A stretch of DNA of 64,000 nt from Rhodobacter capsulatus (GTDB lineage: Bacteria; Pseudomonadota; Alphaproteobacteria; Rhodobacterales; Rhodobacteraceae). Where the stretch lies: NCBI RefSeq assembly GCF_003254295.1, contig NZ_QKZO01000003.1:135973-199972 (forward strand). The letters run 5' to 3'. Below the pieces are notes generated by a model that saw only the letters and a list, made by a program, of their open reading frames with translations, did not search any database and was not told the DNA's origin. The position numbers and the translations under genes are program-made. Shown here one piece after another: positions 1 to 11,099 of this stretch (within the stretch, counting starts at the first letter, position 1; every line of letters begins with the position of its first letter).

Positions 1-302
1 GCGGGCGGCTCGGTCGTGGCGGAGGGCGGCCCCCCGGTCCGCGGGGGCCGGGCGGTTTCGGATTTCGCGGGCGGTGTCTCGGGCAGCGGCGGCACGGCGG
101 CGGCGGCGGACGGGCCTTCGGGCGGCGCCACCGCCTGCGCGGGCGCGGGATCGGCGGGGGCGGGGTCAAGCGGCGCGGCCTTGGGCGGCGCGGTCCGGCC
201 CGGGCCCTGCGACGGCAGCGGCAGCACCAGCGAGACCGTGCCAAGCCCCAGCCCCGAGACGACCACCCCCGCAACCATGCCCTTGATCAGACCGCCTGCC
301 AT
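1..302 (-). CDS. Exported Pro/Ala-rich protein, N-terminal part (cut by window edge)
   Basis: Reading left from an ATG at 302 the frame stays open to the window edge (100 codons). It begins MAGGLIKGMVAGVVVSGLGL, a short hydrophobic segment fitting a signal peptide or membrane anchor, then becomes a low-complexity linker rich in Pro, Ala and Gly. A GAGGGGC ribosome-binding site lies just upstream of the ATG. The catalytic part, if any, is outside the window. Related bacteria carry a divergent polysaccharide deacetylase with this kind of N-terminus beside trp genes, but nothing visible here proves that. It is divergent from trpG with about 147 bp between them. Confidence 0.5.
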   Translation of the reverse strand, partial: MAGGLIKGMVAGVVVSGLGLGTVSLVLPLPSQGPGRTAPPKAAPLDPAPADPAPAQAVAPPEGPSAAAAVPPLPETPPAKSETARPPRTGGPPSATTEPP

Positions 303-449
303 TGCTGCCCCTCTTTGATCCTGTGCCGCTTTCTGCGCGCCTTCATCGCGGCCTTGAAGGCTTGACCCCGGCCGCTTGCTCTGAACATCTATACCGCGAC
401 GCCTGACCCGGTTCACCCCCAGAATGCGGGCGGCCCAAAGGAATTGCGC

Positions 450-1033
450 ATGCTTCTGCTGATCGACAACTACGACAGTTTCACCTGGAACCTGGTGCAT
501 TATTTCGGCGCGCTTGGCGCGGATGTGAAGGTGGTGCGCAACGACGCGATGGATGTGCAGGAAGCGATGGGCCTTGGCGCCGAGGCGATCGTGCTTTCCC
601 CCGGGCCCTGCGATCCGGCGCAGGCGGGGATCTGCCTGCCGCTGACGCTGGCGGCGGCCGAGGCGGGCGTGCCGCTTCTGGGCGTCTGTCTCGGCCATCA
701 GACGATCGGCGAGGCCTTTGGCGGACGCGTGATCCGCGCGGGCGAGATCGTGCATGGCAAGATGGGCACGATCCACCATCGGGGCAAGGGCGTCTTCGCC
801 GGTCTGCCCAGCCCGTTTCAGGCGACGCGCTATCACTCGCTCATCGTCGAACGGGAAACCCTGCCCGAGTGCCTTGAGGTCACGGCGGAACTGGAGAGCG
901 GCATGATCATGGGGCTGCGGCACCGCGACAAGCTGATCGAGGGGGTGCAGTTCCACCCCGAATCCATCGCCTCGGAACATGGCCATGCGATGCTGCGCAA
1001 TTTCCTGACGGAAGCGAAAGTGAAGGTGAGCGC

Positions 1034-1037
<4 letters not shown>
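450..1037 (+). CDS. trpG: Anthranilate synthase component II (glutamine amidotransferase)
   Basis: This 195-residue class I glutamine amidotransferase would supply ammonia from glutamine to TrpE for anthranilate synthesis, the first step of tryptophan biosynthesis. The catalytic triad is visible: Cys80 in GVCLGHQ and His169/Glu171 in FHPES. I chose ATG 450 over the in-frame TTG at 444 because AAAGGA at 437-442 sits 7 bases before it and the protein then starts [11 protein letters not shown], as is typical. Its stop overlaps the trpD start in ATGA, so the two are translationally coupled. trpE is not in the window upstream. Confidence 0.96.
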
Positions 1038-2040
<1,003 letters not shown>

Positions 2041-2044
<4 letters not shown>

Positions 2045-2835
2045 CGAATATCCTCGACCGGATCAAGGCCTACAAGCTTGAAGAAGTCGCCGCGGCGAAG
2101 GCCCGGGTGTCTTTCGCCGAGCTTGAGGCGCAGGCGCGGGCGCAGGCGCCGTGTCGCGGCTTTGCCGAGGCTTTGCGCAAGAAATCCGCGCAAGGCTATG
2201 GGTTGATTGCGGAAATCAAGAAGGCCTCGCCCTCGAAAGGGCTGATCCGGCCGGATTTCGACCCGCCTGCCCTCGCACGCGCCTATGAAGAGGGCGGCGC
2301 GGCCTGTCTTTCGGTCTTGACCGACACGCCCAGCTTTCAGGGCGCCCCTGACTATCTGATCGCGGCGCGGAATGCCTGTGCCCTGCCCGCCTTGCGCAAG
2401 GATTTCCTTTACGACCCCTATCAGGTCGCCGAGGCCCGCGCCTGGGGCGCCGATTGCATCCTGATCATCATGGCCTCTCTCGAGGATGCGCTGGCGGTCG
2501 ATCTGGAGGACGCGGCGACGGGCTGGGGCATGGATGTCTTGATCGAGGTGCATGACGGCGCCGAGCTTGACCGCGCGCTGAAATGGCTGAAATCGCCACT
2601 GCTTGGGGTGAACAACCGCAATCTGAAGACCTTCGAGGTGACGCTGGATGTGACCCGTCAGCTGGCGCCGACGATCCTGGCCGAGGGGCGCGAGCTGGTC
2701 TGCGAAAGCGGCATCTTCACCCCCGAAGACATGGCGGCGATGGCCGAGGTCGGGGCGCGGCGCTTCCTGATCGGCGAAAGCCTGATGCGGCAGGCCGATG
2801 TTGCGGCGGCCACCCGGGCGCTTTTGACATGCTGA
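2041..2835 (+). CDS. trpC: Indole-3-glycerol phosphate synthase
   Basis: TrpC (264 residues) is a single-domain TIM barrel that cyclises carboxyphenylaminodeoxyribulose phosphate to indole-3-glycerol phosphate. Visible signatures are [11 protein letters not shown] near residue 57 (catalytic Glu/Lys), [11 protein letters not shown] near 119, [12 protein letters not shown] near 189 and SESGIFTP-like residues followed by FLIGESLM near the C-terminus. It is not fused to TrpF. The gene overlaps trpD by 4 bp at its start and moaC by 7 bp at its end, so the whole trpGDC-moaC run looks like one transcript. Confidence 0.97.
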
Positions 2836-3302
2836 CGCATTTCGACGAAGCGGGCAAAGCCCATATGGTCGATGTGTCGGACAAGGTGCCGACGACGCGC
2901 GTGGCCGTGGCCGAGGGGGTGATCGTGATGGCGCCCGAGACCTTGGCGCTGGTGCTTGCGGGCAGCGCGGAAAAGGGCGACGTGCTGGGCATCGCGCGGG
3001 TGGCGGGGATCATGGCGGCGAAAAAGACCGCCGATCTGATCCCGCTCTGTCATCCCTTGGCGCTGTCGAAAGTCGCGGTCGAGCTGACCCCCGACCCCGC
3101 GCTGCCCGGGGTGCGGATCGTGGCGACGGTGAAGACCACCGGCCCGACCGGGGTTGAAATGGAGGCGCTGACCGCGGTTTCAGGGGCGGCGCTGACCCTT
3201 TACGACATGCTGAAAGCCGCCGAAAAATCGATGCATATCGAGGGGATACGACTGGTGTCGAAAGACGGCGGCAAGTCCGGCCCCTATCGCGCGACGCCCT
3301 GA
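2829..3302 (+). CDS. moaC: Cyclic pyranopterin monophosphate synthase
   Basis: MoaC acts with MoaA to convert GTP-derived 3',8-cyclo-GTP into cyclic pyranopterin monophosphate, the first stable molybdenum-cofactor intermediate. The 157-residue length is normal. Typical motifs are [13 protein letters not shown] near residue 60, [17 protein letters not shown] near 105 and [12 protein letters not shown] near 127, holding the conserved Lys, His and Asp. ATG 2829 lies inside the trpC 3' end and gives [16 protein letters not shown]. Longer in-frame upstream translation belongs to trpC. In many relatives moeA follows; here lexA does. Confidence 0.96.
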   Translation: MLTHFDEAGKAHMVDVSDKVPTTRVAVAEGVIVMAPETLALVLAGSAEKGDVLGIARVAGIMAAKKTADLIPLCHPLALSKVAVELTPDPALPGVRIVATVKTTGPTGVEMEALTAVSGAALTLYDMLKAAEKSMHIEGIRLVSKDGGKSGPYRATP

Positions 3303-3350
3303 GACCGCCCAATCCTTGCCAGCGCGTTAACGCCAAGACCGGGGGTGTCA

Positions 3351-3390
3351 TTGACACGAAACGGGAACGGGGATAGAACACCTGCGGAAC
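3351..3390 (+). promoter_or_regulatory. lexA promoter with triple-GAAC SOS operator
   Basis: A -35 TTGACA (3351-3356) is followed after 17 bp by TAGAAC (3374-3379), a plausible -10. Overlapping it are three GAAC words, at 3365-3368, 3376-3379 and 3387-3390, each separated by exactly 7 bases. Direct repeats GTTC-N7-GTTC (GAAC-N7-GAAC on the other strand) are the known LexA operator form in Rhodobacter. LexA bound here would cover the -10, giving autorepression relieved by RecA. Confidence 0.8.
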
Positions 3391-3423
3391 ACCGAGCCAG
3401 GACGCAAGCGGGGGGGCAACCGG

Positions 3424-4140
3424 ATGCTGACGCACAAGCAATTGGAACTTCTGGATTTTATCCAAAAGCGCATGGCGCGTGACGGAGTTCCGCCGTCCTT
3501 TGACGAAATGAAGGATGCGCTGGATCTGCGTTCCAAATCCGGGATCCACCGGCTGATCACGGCGCTGGAGGAACGCGGTTTCATCCGCCGTCTCGCGCAT
3601 CGCGCCCGGGCGCTGGAAATCGTCAAGCTGCCCGAGTCGATGGAACGCGCCGCCGCGGCGGAACGCAGCCTGCAGACGCAACCGGCCTTCACGCCGACGG
3701 TGATCGCGGGTGGCCGGACCGAACCGCCGCGCGAGGCCCTGCCGGTGGCGACGGCGGCGCTGGACATTCCGATGATGGGGCGGATCGCGGCCGGCGTACC
3801 GATCGAGGCGATTGCCGAGGTGGCGCATCACGTCACCGTTCCGGGATCGATGCTCTCTGGCCGCGGCGAGCATTACGCCCTTGAAGTCAAAGGCGATTCC
3901 ATGATCGAGGCGGGGATCAACGATGGCGACATCGTGGTGATCCGCAACCAGACCACCGCCGAGAATGGCGATATCGTCGTGGCCCTGGTCGAGGATCTGG
4001 AGGCGACGCTGAAGCGCTATTACCGCCGCGGCGGGATGATCGCGCTCGAGGCCGCGAACCCGGCCTATGAGACGCGGCTTCTGCGCGAGGATCAGGTGAA
4101 GGTGCAGGGCCGTCTGGTCGGGCTGATCCGCAGCTACTGA
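3424..4140 (+). CDS. lexA: SOS repressor LexA
   Basis: LexA (about 238 residues) represses DNA-damage genes until RecA-stimulated self-cleavage. The N-terminal winged helix-turn-helix spans roughly residues 1-65 ([17 protein letters not shown], then [17 protein letters not shown]). The Ala-Gly cleavage site is in [10 protein letters not shown] near residues 123-124, the nucleophile Ser is in GDSMIEAG near 159 and the general-base Lys is in EATLKRYY near 197. A long acidic and Pro-rich linker lies between the domains. The upstream promoter carries Rhodobacter-type SOS boxes. The 3' end overlaps convergent comEC by 7 bp. Confidence 0.97.
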   Translation: MLTHKQLELLDFIQKRMARDGVPPSFDEMKDALDLRSKSGIHRLITALEERGFIRRLAHRARALEIVKLPESMERAAAAERSLQTQPAFTPTVIAGGRTEPPREALPVATAALDIPMMGRIAAGVPIEAIAEVAHHVTVPGSMLSGRGEHYALEVKGDSMIEAGINDGDIVVIRNQTTAENGDIVVALVEDLEATLKRYYRRGGMIALEAANPAYETRLLREDQVKVQGRLVGLIRSY

Positions 4141-6311
4141 GTGCCCCCGGACGGGTCCGGGTCTGGCGCCGTCCGCTCTTCGGGCGGCGTCTTGCGGCGC
4201 GGCGGATCGGTCCAGAGCCTCTGCCCAGCCTCCTCGCGCGCCGAACGCATCTGCCCCGAAGCATCGAAAGACAGCGCCCCGCTGCGGGCAAGCTTGCGGG
4301 TGTCATAAAGTCGGCAATCCCCCTTGAACCCCTTCGGCGCGCCGGTATCCAGCACGACCAAGGCCCCGTCCCGGCAGGCTTTTTCCAGATTGTCCAGCGC
4401 CGCCTTGCCCGACAGGTGCCAAAGCCGCCTGCCCTGCCAGTCGGCCTGCCGGACCCCCCTCTTGCCGCTGAACCCCGCCCGCGCCGCGGCCTCCTTGGGC
4501 GGGACCGCATCGCCATCGGCCTCCAGCCAGCCCTCGGCGGTGAAGCTGGGCGCAGCTTTCGACAGCGCCCGCCCCTCGGACGTCATCAGCCCGACCAGCG
4601 CGCCCCCGGGCGCGATCAGCAGCGCCGGACGGGGCGCAAGCGCCCAACCGGCACCGGCGAGCAGCCCCAGCGCGACCATCGCCGACCGAAACGCGCCGCG
4701 CGAGAGCACCGCCGCCCCGGAGGCAAGCGCCAGCACCGGCAGCACCCAGCCGGGCGGCGCGGGCACGAAGCTCTGCGCCCCCGCCAGCCCGGCGACGACC
4801 TCGGCCACCGCAAGCACCCAGTCGGTGCCCAGCCCCATCAGCCAGAGCGCGGGCCCGGCCAGACCCAGCGGCGCCAGCACCGCGGCCAGCACCCCCGCGG
4901 GCATCACCACGATCCCCATCACCGGCACCGCAAGCAGGTTTGCCAGCATGCCGTACTGCGACATCCGCCCGAAATGCGCCGCGGCGATCGGCGCCGTCGC
5001 CAGCCCCGCAATCAGCGAGGTCAGCACCAGCAGGAGCACCGGGCGCGCCACCCACGGCAGGCGGTGGTGATGCTCAGCCCAGGGCGTCGCCATCAGGATC
5101 AGCGCCACGGTGGCGGCAAAGGACATCTGAAAGCCCGGGCCGGTCAGCGCCTCGGGCCACAGAAACAAAAGCAAAATCGCCGCAAGCGCCACCGTGTGCA
5201 GGCTCAGCGCGCGCCGGTCGAGCAAGATCGCCACCAGCATCACCGCCGTCATGATCCAGGCCCGCTGCGTGGCGATATCGCCGCCCGAGACCCAGAGATA
5301 CGCCGTCGAGGCGATCAGCGCGACGGCGGCGGCGATCTTTTTCGTCGGCCAGATCAGCGCGAAAGGCCCGGCCAGCGCCAGACCCCAGCGCAGCGCGCCA
5401 AAGACGGAACCGGCCAGCATCCCCATGTGCAGCCCGGAAATCGAGACGATGTGGTACAGGTTCGAGGCGCGCAGCGTCGCATTCGTCGCCTCGGAAATCC
5501 CGGAGCGGTCCCCCGTCATCAAGGCCGCCGCCACCGCCCCCGCCTGACCGCCGATCCGGTCCTGCATCGCCGCCGAAAGCCGCATCCGCAGCCGATGCGC
5601 GGCCAGAGCCCAATCGTCCTCGGGCGGCGCGATCACCACCACCGGGCTGCGGGTGTAGCCCAAGGCGCCCAGCCCCGAGAACCAGGCGTTGCGGCGAAAA
5701 TCCCAGGCCCCGGGGGCGATCGGCTCGGCGGGCGGGCTCAGATGCGCGGTCGTGGCGACGCGCAGACCGGGCTCGGGGGCAAGGCTGCTGATGTCGCCAT
5801 GCAGCGCGATGCGGACCTTGGCGGGCAAGGCCTCGGGGGCGACCCGGGGCAGACGAACCTGATCGAGGGTGAGGCGGATCACGTCGCGCGCCGAGCGGTC
5901 GATGCCGGTGATCCGCCCCTCGACCGGGCCGTAATAATTGAAGGGCAGCACCGGAGCCGCGACGGAATGGGCACGCCAACTGGCCGACAGAAGACCCAGC
6001 GCCGCCATCAGAACCAGCGTCGCGGGCAGGCGCAGAAAGCCCGGACCGCGCCGCCATGACAGCACCGAAAGCAGGATCAGAAGGACAGACCCGGCGAAGA
6101 CCGGCCCCCCGGGTTCGAAGGGCAGCGCGAAATAGAGCCCGACGCCACAGCCAAGGCCCAGCGGCGCCCAAAGCACCCGGTCAAGCTGCGCCCGATCGAG
6201 CGCCGCCAAAGGATCGGCCAAGCCCGCCCAAAGCCCCGCAATGCGACGCCGGATCCCGTCCCGATGCACCGCCGATGCCTGCGCCACTTGTCCTGTCGCC
6301 CCCTCCTGCAT
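4134..6311 (-). CDS. comEC: ComEC/Rec2-family DNA-uptake channel protein
   Basis: This 725-residue polytopic membrane protein belongs to the ComEC/Rec2 family, which moves single-stranded DNA across the inner membrane during transformation. Many hydrophobic segments run from about residue 25 to 560. The competence-domain signature [17 protein letters not shown] is near residue 290, and the Zn hydrolase domain of longer homologues is missing; a roughly 150-residue alphaproteobacterial C-terminal domain replaces it. ATG 6311 is preferred over TTG 6326; neither has a strong ribosome site. It is divergent from gltX. In R. capsulatus a ComEC homologue is needed for uptake of gene-transfer-agent DNA, so this is a likely recipient-side gene. 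Confidence 0.9.
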   Translation of the reverse strand: MQEGATGQVAQASAVHRDGIRRRIAGLWAGLADPLAALDRAQLDRVLWAPLGLGCGVGLYFALPFEPGGPVFAGSVLLILLSVLSWRRGPGFLRLPATLVLMAALGLLSASWRAHSVAAPVLPFNYYGPVEGRITGIDRSARDVIRLTLDQVRLPRVAPEALPAKVRIALHGDISSLAPEPGLRVATTAHLSPPAEPIAPGAWDFRRNAWFSGLGALGYTRSPVVVIAPPEDDWALAAHRLRMRLSAAMQDRIGGQAGAVAAALMTGDRSGISEATNATLRASNLYHIVSISGLHMGMLAGSVFGALRWGLALAGPFALIWPTKKIAAAVALIASTAYLWVSGGDIATQRAWIMTAVMLVAILLDRRALSLHTVALAAILLLFLWPEALTGPGFQMSFAATVALILMATPWAEHHHRLPWVARPVLLLVLTSLIAGLATAPIAAAHFGRMSQYGMLANLLAVPVMGIVVMPAGVLAAVLAPLGLAGPALWLMGLGTDWVLAVAEVVAGLAGAQSFVPAPPGWVLPVLALASGAAVLSRGAFRSAMVALGLLAGAGWALAPRPALLIAPGGALVGLMTSEGRALSKAAPSFTAEGWLEADGDAVPPKEAAARAGFSGKRGVRQADWQGRRLWHLSGKAALDNLEKACRDGALVVLDTGAPKGFKGDCRLYDTRKLARSGALSFDASGQMRSAREEAGQRLWTDPPRRKTPPEERTAPDPDPSGGTQ

Positions 6312-6404
6312 TAGAGAAACGCTCAAGCAAGCCTACGGGCATCATGGTTTCCAAATGGTTAAAACACGGCCTCCGGCAGCCCCGGAGCCCGCAGAAAGGC
6401 CGCA

Positions 6405-7805
6405 ATGTCGCAAAAGATCGTCACCCGCTTCGCCCCCTCGCCCACCGGTTATCTGCATATCGGCGGCGCGCGGACCGCGCTCTTCAACTGGCTCTTCGCC
6501 CGTGGCCATGGCGGCAGCTTCCTGCTCAGGATCGAGGATACCGACCGCGCCCGCTCGACCCCCGAGGCGACGGCGGCGATCCTCAAGGGGCTCGACTGGC
6601 TTGGGCTGGATTATGACGGCGAGGTGGTGAGCCAGTTCGACCGTGCCCCCCGCCATGCCGAGGTGGCGCGCGAGATGCTGGCCCGCGGCGCGGCCTACAA
6701 GTGCTTCTCGACCCAGGAGGAAATCGAGGCCTTCCGCGAGGCGGCCCGGGCCGAGGGGAAATCGACCCTGTTTCAGTCGCCCTGGCGCGATGCCGACCCC
6801 GCGACGCATCCGGATGCGCCCTATGTGATCCGCCTGAAGGCGCCGCGCGAGGGCGCGACGGTGATCGCCGACAAGGTGCAGGGCGCGGTGACGGTGAAGA
6901 ATGACCAGCTCGACGATATGGTTTGTTTACGCTCGGATGGTACACCGACTTACATGCTTGCCGTCGTCGTCGATGACCACGACATGGGCGTCACCCATGT
7001 CATCCGGGGCGACGACCATCTGATCAACGCGGCGCGGCAGATGCAGGTGTACCACGCGATGGGCTGGGAGGTGCCGGTGTTCGCGCATATCCCGCTCATT
7101 CACGGCCCCGACGGCAAGAAACTGTCCAAGCGTCACGGCGCGGTGGGGCTCGAGGAATATCAGGCGATGGGCTATCCGGCCGCGGGCATGCGCAACTATC
7201 TGGCGCGGCTGGGCTGGAGCCATGGCGATGACGAGGTCTTCACCGATGCCCAGGCCAGGGAATGGTTCGAGCTGGAGGGAATCGGCCGCGCGCCGTCGCG
7301 GCTCGACTTCAAGAAGCTCGAAAATGTCTGCGGCCATCACATGGGCCAGATCGCCGAGGAAGATCTGATCGCCCAGATTTCGGGCTATCTGGAGGCGGCC
7401 AAGCTGCCCGCGCTGACCGAGGTGCAACTGGCGGCTTTGCACAAAGCGCTGCCCGTGGTGAAATCGGGGGCGAAGACCTTTGGTCAACTGCTGGAAAAGG
7501 CGCGCTTCGCGCTGATCTCCCGCCCCGTCGAGATCGACGCGAAGGCGATGGCGGCGCTTGACCCGGTATCCCGTGGTATACTGAAAGAATTGACGCAGCA
7601 GTTGCAAGATGCTAGCTGGGTGCGTGAGGAGCTCGAAAGCGTGGTCGCGCGGGTGGCCGAGGCGCATGGGCTGGGTCTTGGCAAGATCGCGGCCCCCCTG
7701 CGCGCGGTGCTGGCGGGACGGGCGGCAACGCCCTCGGTCTTCGACATGATGGAATTGCTGGGCCGCGAGGAAGTGCTGGCCCGGCTGAGCGATCAGGCGG
7801 CCTGA
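6405..7805 (+). CDS. gltX: Glutamate--tRNA ligase
   Basis: GltX (466 residues) charges tRNA-Glu, which also feeds C5 tetrapyrrole synthesis where that route exists. The class I motifs are clear: HIGG at residues 18-21 in [20 protein letters not shown] and the KMSKS equivalent KKLSKRHG near residue 240. The C-terminal anticodon-binding domain runs from about residue 330. Rhodobacter commonly carries two GltX paralogues, one being a discriminating enzyme; which one this is cannot be judged from this sequence alone. After the stop, an inverted repeat CCGGTTC...GAACCGG (7829-7847) lacks a T tract. Confidence 0.95.
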   Translation: MSQKIVTRFAPSPTGYLHIGGARTALFNWLFARGHGGSFLLRIEDTDRARSTPEATAAILKGLDWLGLDYDGEVVSQFDRAPRHAEVAREMLARGAAYKCFSTQEEIEAFREAARAEGKSTLFQSPWRDADPATHPDAPYVIRLKAPREGATVIADKVQGAVTVKNDQLDDMVCLRSDGTPTYMLAVVVDDHDMGVTHVIRGDDHLINAARQMQVYHAMGWEVPVFAHIPLIHGPDGKKLSKRHGAVGLEEYQAMGYPAAGMRNYLARLGWSHGDDEVFTDAQAREWFELEGIGRAPSRLDFKKLENVCGHHMGQIAEEDLIAQISGYLEAAKLPALTEVQLAALHKALPVVKSGAKTFGQLLEKARFALISRPVEIDAKAMAALDPVSRGILKELTQQLQDASWVREELESVVARVAEAHGLGLGKIAAPLRAVLAGRAATPSVFDMMELLGREEVLARLSDQAA

Positions 7806-7906
7806 GGCCCGGCCGCCCTCTCCCGCAGCCGGTTCGTCGGGAACCGGTGCGCGGGAACCGGGAAGGATGCACCGGCGTGGCCCGCCGGACGAATGGAGAG
7901 GGAACC

Positions 7907-9202
7907 ATGGCTGAAACGAAACGCACGGCAACGCTGACGCTTGACGGCAAGACCTATGATCTGCCGGTGCTGTCGCCCTCGGTGGGGCCGGATGTGCTCG
8001 ACATCCGCAAACTTTACGCGCAGGCCGACGTCTTCACCTACGACCCCGGCTTCACCTCGACGGCGGCCTGCGAATCGGAAATCACCTATATCGACGGCGA
8101 CAAGGGTGAGCTTCTCTACCGCGGCTATCCGATCGAGCAACTGGCCGAAAAGTCGCATTACCTGGAAGTCTGCTACCTGCTTCTGAACGGCGAGCTGCCG
8201 AGCGAAAAGCAGATGAACGATTTCGAGGCGCGGATCACCCGGCACACGATGCTGCACGAACAGATCCACATGTTCTTCCGCGGCTTCCGGCGTGACAGCC
8301 ACCCGATGGCGACGATGGTGGGTGTGGTCGGCGCGATGTCGGCCTTCTATCACGACAGCCTTGACATCAACGACCCCTGGCAGCGCGAAGTGGCGGCGAT
8401 GCGGATGATCGCGAAGCTGCCGACGATCGCCGCGATGGCCTATAAATATTCGATCGGCCAGCCCTTCGTCTATCCGCGCAACGACCTGGATTACGCGGCG
8501 AACTTCCTGCACATGTGCTTCTCGGTCCCGGCCGAACCCTATACGGTGAAACCGGAACTGGCCAAGGCCATGGACCGGATCATGATGCTGCATGCCGATC
8601 ACGAACAGAACGCCTCCACCTCGACGGTGCGTCTGGCGGGCTCTTCGGGGGCGAATCCCTTTGCCTGCGTCGCCGCCGGCATCGCCTGCCTTTGGGGTCC
8701 GGCGCATGGCGGGGCGAACCAGGCCTGTCTGGAAATGCTGCGCGAAATCGGCTCGGTCGAACGGATCCCGGAATATATCGCGCGGGCCAAGGACAAGAAC
8801 GACCCGTTCCGCCTGATGGGCTTTGGCCACCGCGTCTACAAGAACTTCGATCCGCGCGCCAAGGTGATGAAGGAATCGGCCGACGAGGTGCTTGATCTGC
8901 TCGGCATCCACGACAACCCGATCCTGCAGGTCGCCAAGGAACTGGAACGCATCGCGCTTGAAGACGAATATTTCGTCTCGAAGAAGCTTTACCCGAATGT
9001 CGACTTCTATTCGGGCATCATCCTTGAAGCGATGGGCTTCCCGACCGCGATGTTCACCCCGATCTTCGCGCTCTCGCGCACGGTGGGCTGGATTTCGCAA
9101 TGGAAGGAAATGCTGGGCGATCCGACCGGCAAGATCGGCCGTCCGCGTCAGCTTTACACCGGCCATGTCGCCCGCGATTACGTGCCGGTGCCGAAGCGCT
9201 GA
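7907..9202 (+). CDS. gltA: Citrate synthase, type II
   Basis: GltA condenses acetyl-CoA with oxaloacetate at the entry of the TCA cycle. At 431 residues it is the hexameric, NADH-sensitive proteobacterial length. Catalytic regions are visible: [21 protein letters not shown] near 225, [18 protein letters not shown] near 303 (His) and [10 protein letters not shown] near 361 (Asp). ATG 7907 is chosen because GGAGAGGGA sits immediately upstream and the protein starts [21 protein letters not shown] strong hairpin follows the gene, so it is probably monocistronic. Confidence 0.97.
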   Translation: MAETKRTATLTLDGKTYDLPVLSPSVGPDVLDIRKLYAQADVFTYDPGFTSTAACESEITYIDGDKGELLYRGYPIEQLAEKSHYLEVCYLLLNGELPSEKQMNDFEARITRHTMLHEQIHMFFRGFRRDSHPMATMVGVVGAMSAFYHDSLDINDPWQREVAAMRMIAKLPTIAAMAYKYSIGQPFVYPRNDLDYAANFLHMCFSVPAEPYTVKPELAKAMDRIMMLHADHEQNASTSTVRLAGSSGANPFACVAAGIACLWGPAHGGANQACLEMLREIGSVERIPEYIARAKDKNDPFRLMGFGHRVYKNFDPRAKVMKESADEVLDLLGIHDNPILQVAKELERIALEDEYFVSKKLYPNVDFYSGIILEAMGFPTAMFTPIFALSRTVGWISQWKEMLGDPTGKIGRPRQLYTGHVARDYVPVPKR

Positions 9203-9224
9203 GCGCGATTGCCGCACAACGACC

Positions 9225-9256
9225 AAGGCCGGGGGAAACCCCGGCCTTTCTCTTGC
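9225..9256 (+). terminator. Rho-independent terminator of gltA
   Basis: AAGGCCGGGG (9225-9234), loop GAAA, and CCCCGGCCTT (9239-9248) form a perfect 10-bp stem followed by TTCTCTTG. It sits 22 bp after gltA and just before the convergent end of opgG, so it may serve both directions. Confidence 0.85.
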
Positions 9257-9262
9257 CGTCCC

Positions 9263-10837
9263 TCAGCGCAGCTTTTCGATCCGGTCGGGATGCAGCGGCG
9301 CGGCCCAGGTCTCGCTCAGCGCACGGCCGCCGCGGCTGAGCCCCGCCAGCAGATCGACCGTGCCGGTGCCGGGGGGCGATTTCACGTCGAAGACGAGCCG
9401 CCAGCGCGTGCTGCCGCGGATCGGATGGGCAAAGGGATTGACGATCTCGACCCCCTTCGGCGCGGTGATCGCCGGGGTCACGCCATCGGCCTCGCCCAGC
9501 CCCGCCAGCGCCGGGCCCTCGAAATCGAGCACCACCTTGATCTGATCGCGCGGCCGCGACTGGCCCGGATTGCCGCCCATGCCGATCCGGCTCGCCACCA
9601 CCTGCGCCAGATCGCCCTGCCGCGGCACCTGGTCAACCCAGTGCAGGGTGTAGTCAAAGCGCAGCTCCTGCCCCGGGGGGGGCAGGGTCTCGGGCGTCCA
9701 GAAGGCAACGATGTTGTCGTAAATCTCGTCATGCGTCGGCAGCTCGACCAGCGTCACCGCCCCCCGCCCCCAGTCCGAAGCGGGCTCGACCCAGACCGTC
9801 GGGCGGCGCTCATACCAGACGCCATCATCCTGATAATGCTCGAACTCCCTGTCGCGCTGCACCAGGCCAAAGCCCTTTGGCGCGGGGCCTGCAAAGCGCG
9901 TGGTGACGATGTCCCCGGGCGTGTCCAGCGCGCGCCAGACCGGCGTTCCGCTGGCGGGCGCGATCAGCAGCCCGTCGCTGTCATGCACCTCGGGGCGCCA
10001 GTCCAGCGCGTGCCAGCGGTTCGTTTCGGAATACCAGAACATCGAGGTGAGCGGCGCCAGCCCCAGCCGCGCCACCGGCTTGCGCAGGTAGATCCGGCTT
10101 TCGACCGCCATCACCTGCCCCCGTCCGGGGGTGTTGGTGATCGCCATCCGCCAGACCCCGGCGAGGCTGCGCCCCTCGACCAGCGCGGTGACGATCGCTT
10201 GCCCGCCGGAGCCCTCCTCCAGATAGATCTCGGTGAAGCGGGGAAATTCCTCGCCCGAGGGCAGGCCGGTGTCGACGGCGATGGCGCGGGCCGACAGGCC
10301 GAACTGGCCCAGTGCCCCCTCGGTGCGGAAATAGGTGGCGCCAAGGAAAGAGATCCAGTCGCCCGACAGATCCGGGCGCAGGATGCGAAAGCCCGCAAAG
10401 CCCGCATCGGCGGCCAGATCGCGGGCGGGGCTGTCCTTGGGCATGTCGAACAGGTCCGGGGCATAGACGAGTTCGCGCGCCTGTCCGTTCGTCACCGCGA
10501 ACATCCGCACCGGCTGGCGGAAATAGGTGCCCAGATGGAAGAACTGCACGGGCACCGCGCCCTGATGCAGGGTCTTGTCCTTGCGGTAGCGGATTTTCCA
10601 ATGCGCGTCGTAATCGATGCGCTCCAGCACCGCGGGCTGGCGCGGCGGCGCGGGCACATAGGGCGCGCGGGCGATGGCGGCGGCGCGGGCGGCCAGCGCG
10701 TCCAGGCTGAAGGGCACGGGCGCGGCAAGGGTCGGGCCCCCGGCTGCGGTCGGGGCTGCGGTCTCGGCCGGGGCGGCGACGGGGGCCAGCAGGGCAAGGG
10801 CCGCGGTGGCCGCAAGCAGGAGGGGGCGCAGGGTCAT
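9263..10837 (-). CDS. opgG: Periplasmic glucan biosynthesis protein G
   Basis: OpgG/MdoG (524 residues) is a periplasmic protein needed to make osmoregulated periplasmic glucans. An N-terminal signal peptide ends near AAPAETAAP (about residue 24). The MdoG beta-sandwich fold follows, with family-typical stretches FFHLGTYFRQPVRMFAV near 105, DWISFLGATYFRT near 167 and SMFWYSETNRWHALDWRPEVHDSDGL near 275. In R. sphaeroides opgG heads an opgGIH operon; here nothing follows on this strand before convergent gltA, so the glucosyltransferase opgH is not adjacent. Upstream bases 10838-11099 show no gene. Confidence 0.92.
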   Translation of the reverse strand: MTLRPLLLAATAALALLAPVAAPAETAAPTAAGGPTLAAPVPFSLDALAARAAAIARAPYVPAPPRQPAVLERIDYDAHWKIRYRKDKTLHQGAVPVQFFHLGTYFRQPVRMFAVTNGQARELVYAPDLFDMPKDSPARDLAADAGFAGFRILRPDLSGDWISFLGATYFRTEGALGQFGLSARAIAVDTGLPSGEEFPRFTEIYLEEGSGGQAIVTALVEGRSLAGVWRMAITNTPGRGQVMAVESRIYLRKPVARLGLAPLTSMFWYSETNRWHALDWRPEVHDSDGLLIAPASGTPVWRALDTPGDIVTTRFAGPAPKGFGLVQRDREFEHYQDDGVWYERRPTVWVEPASDWGRGAVTLVELPTHDEIYDNIVAFWTPETLPPPGQELRFDYTLHWVDQVPRQGDLAQVVASRIGMGGNPGQSRPRDQIKVVLDFEGPALAGLGEADGVTPAITAPKGVEIVNPFAHPIRGSTRWRLVFDVKSPPGTGTVDLLAGLSRGGRALSETWAAPLHPDRIEKLR

Positions 10838-11099
10838 GGCAGGCTCTTTCGCGCTGGGGACTGCGCCAGGGAAAGACAGGAAAACCGGCCGCGATCAAGG
10901 GGCTTGACGCGGACGCAGAACGGCGGGCGCAGCGCGGATCACGAAAGGCGCGAAGGCCCGCGGTCAGGTCCCCGGGCCGAAGGTCTCGGGCCGGGCAGCA
11001 CACCGCCCCGCTCGCCGGTCCGTTCGGCCTTGTCCCGCTTGTCTCGGGCGGGCGCTATCTGGCGCGCGCCCGGACGCGGCGGGGATCGGCCCGGCCGGG

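Noticed and set aside
7829-7847. Inverted repeat CCGGTTC...GAACCGG between gltX and gltA as an intrinsic terminator
   Set aside because: The stem is only 7 bp and is followed by GTGCGCGGG, with no T run.
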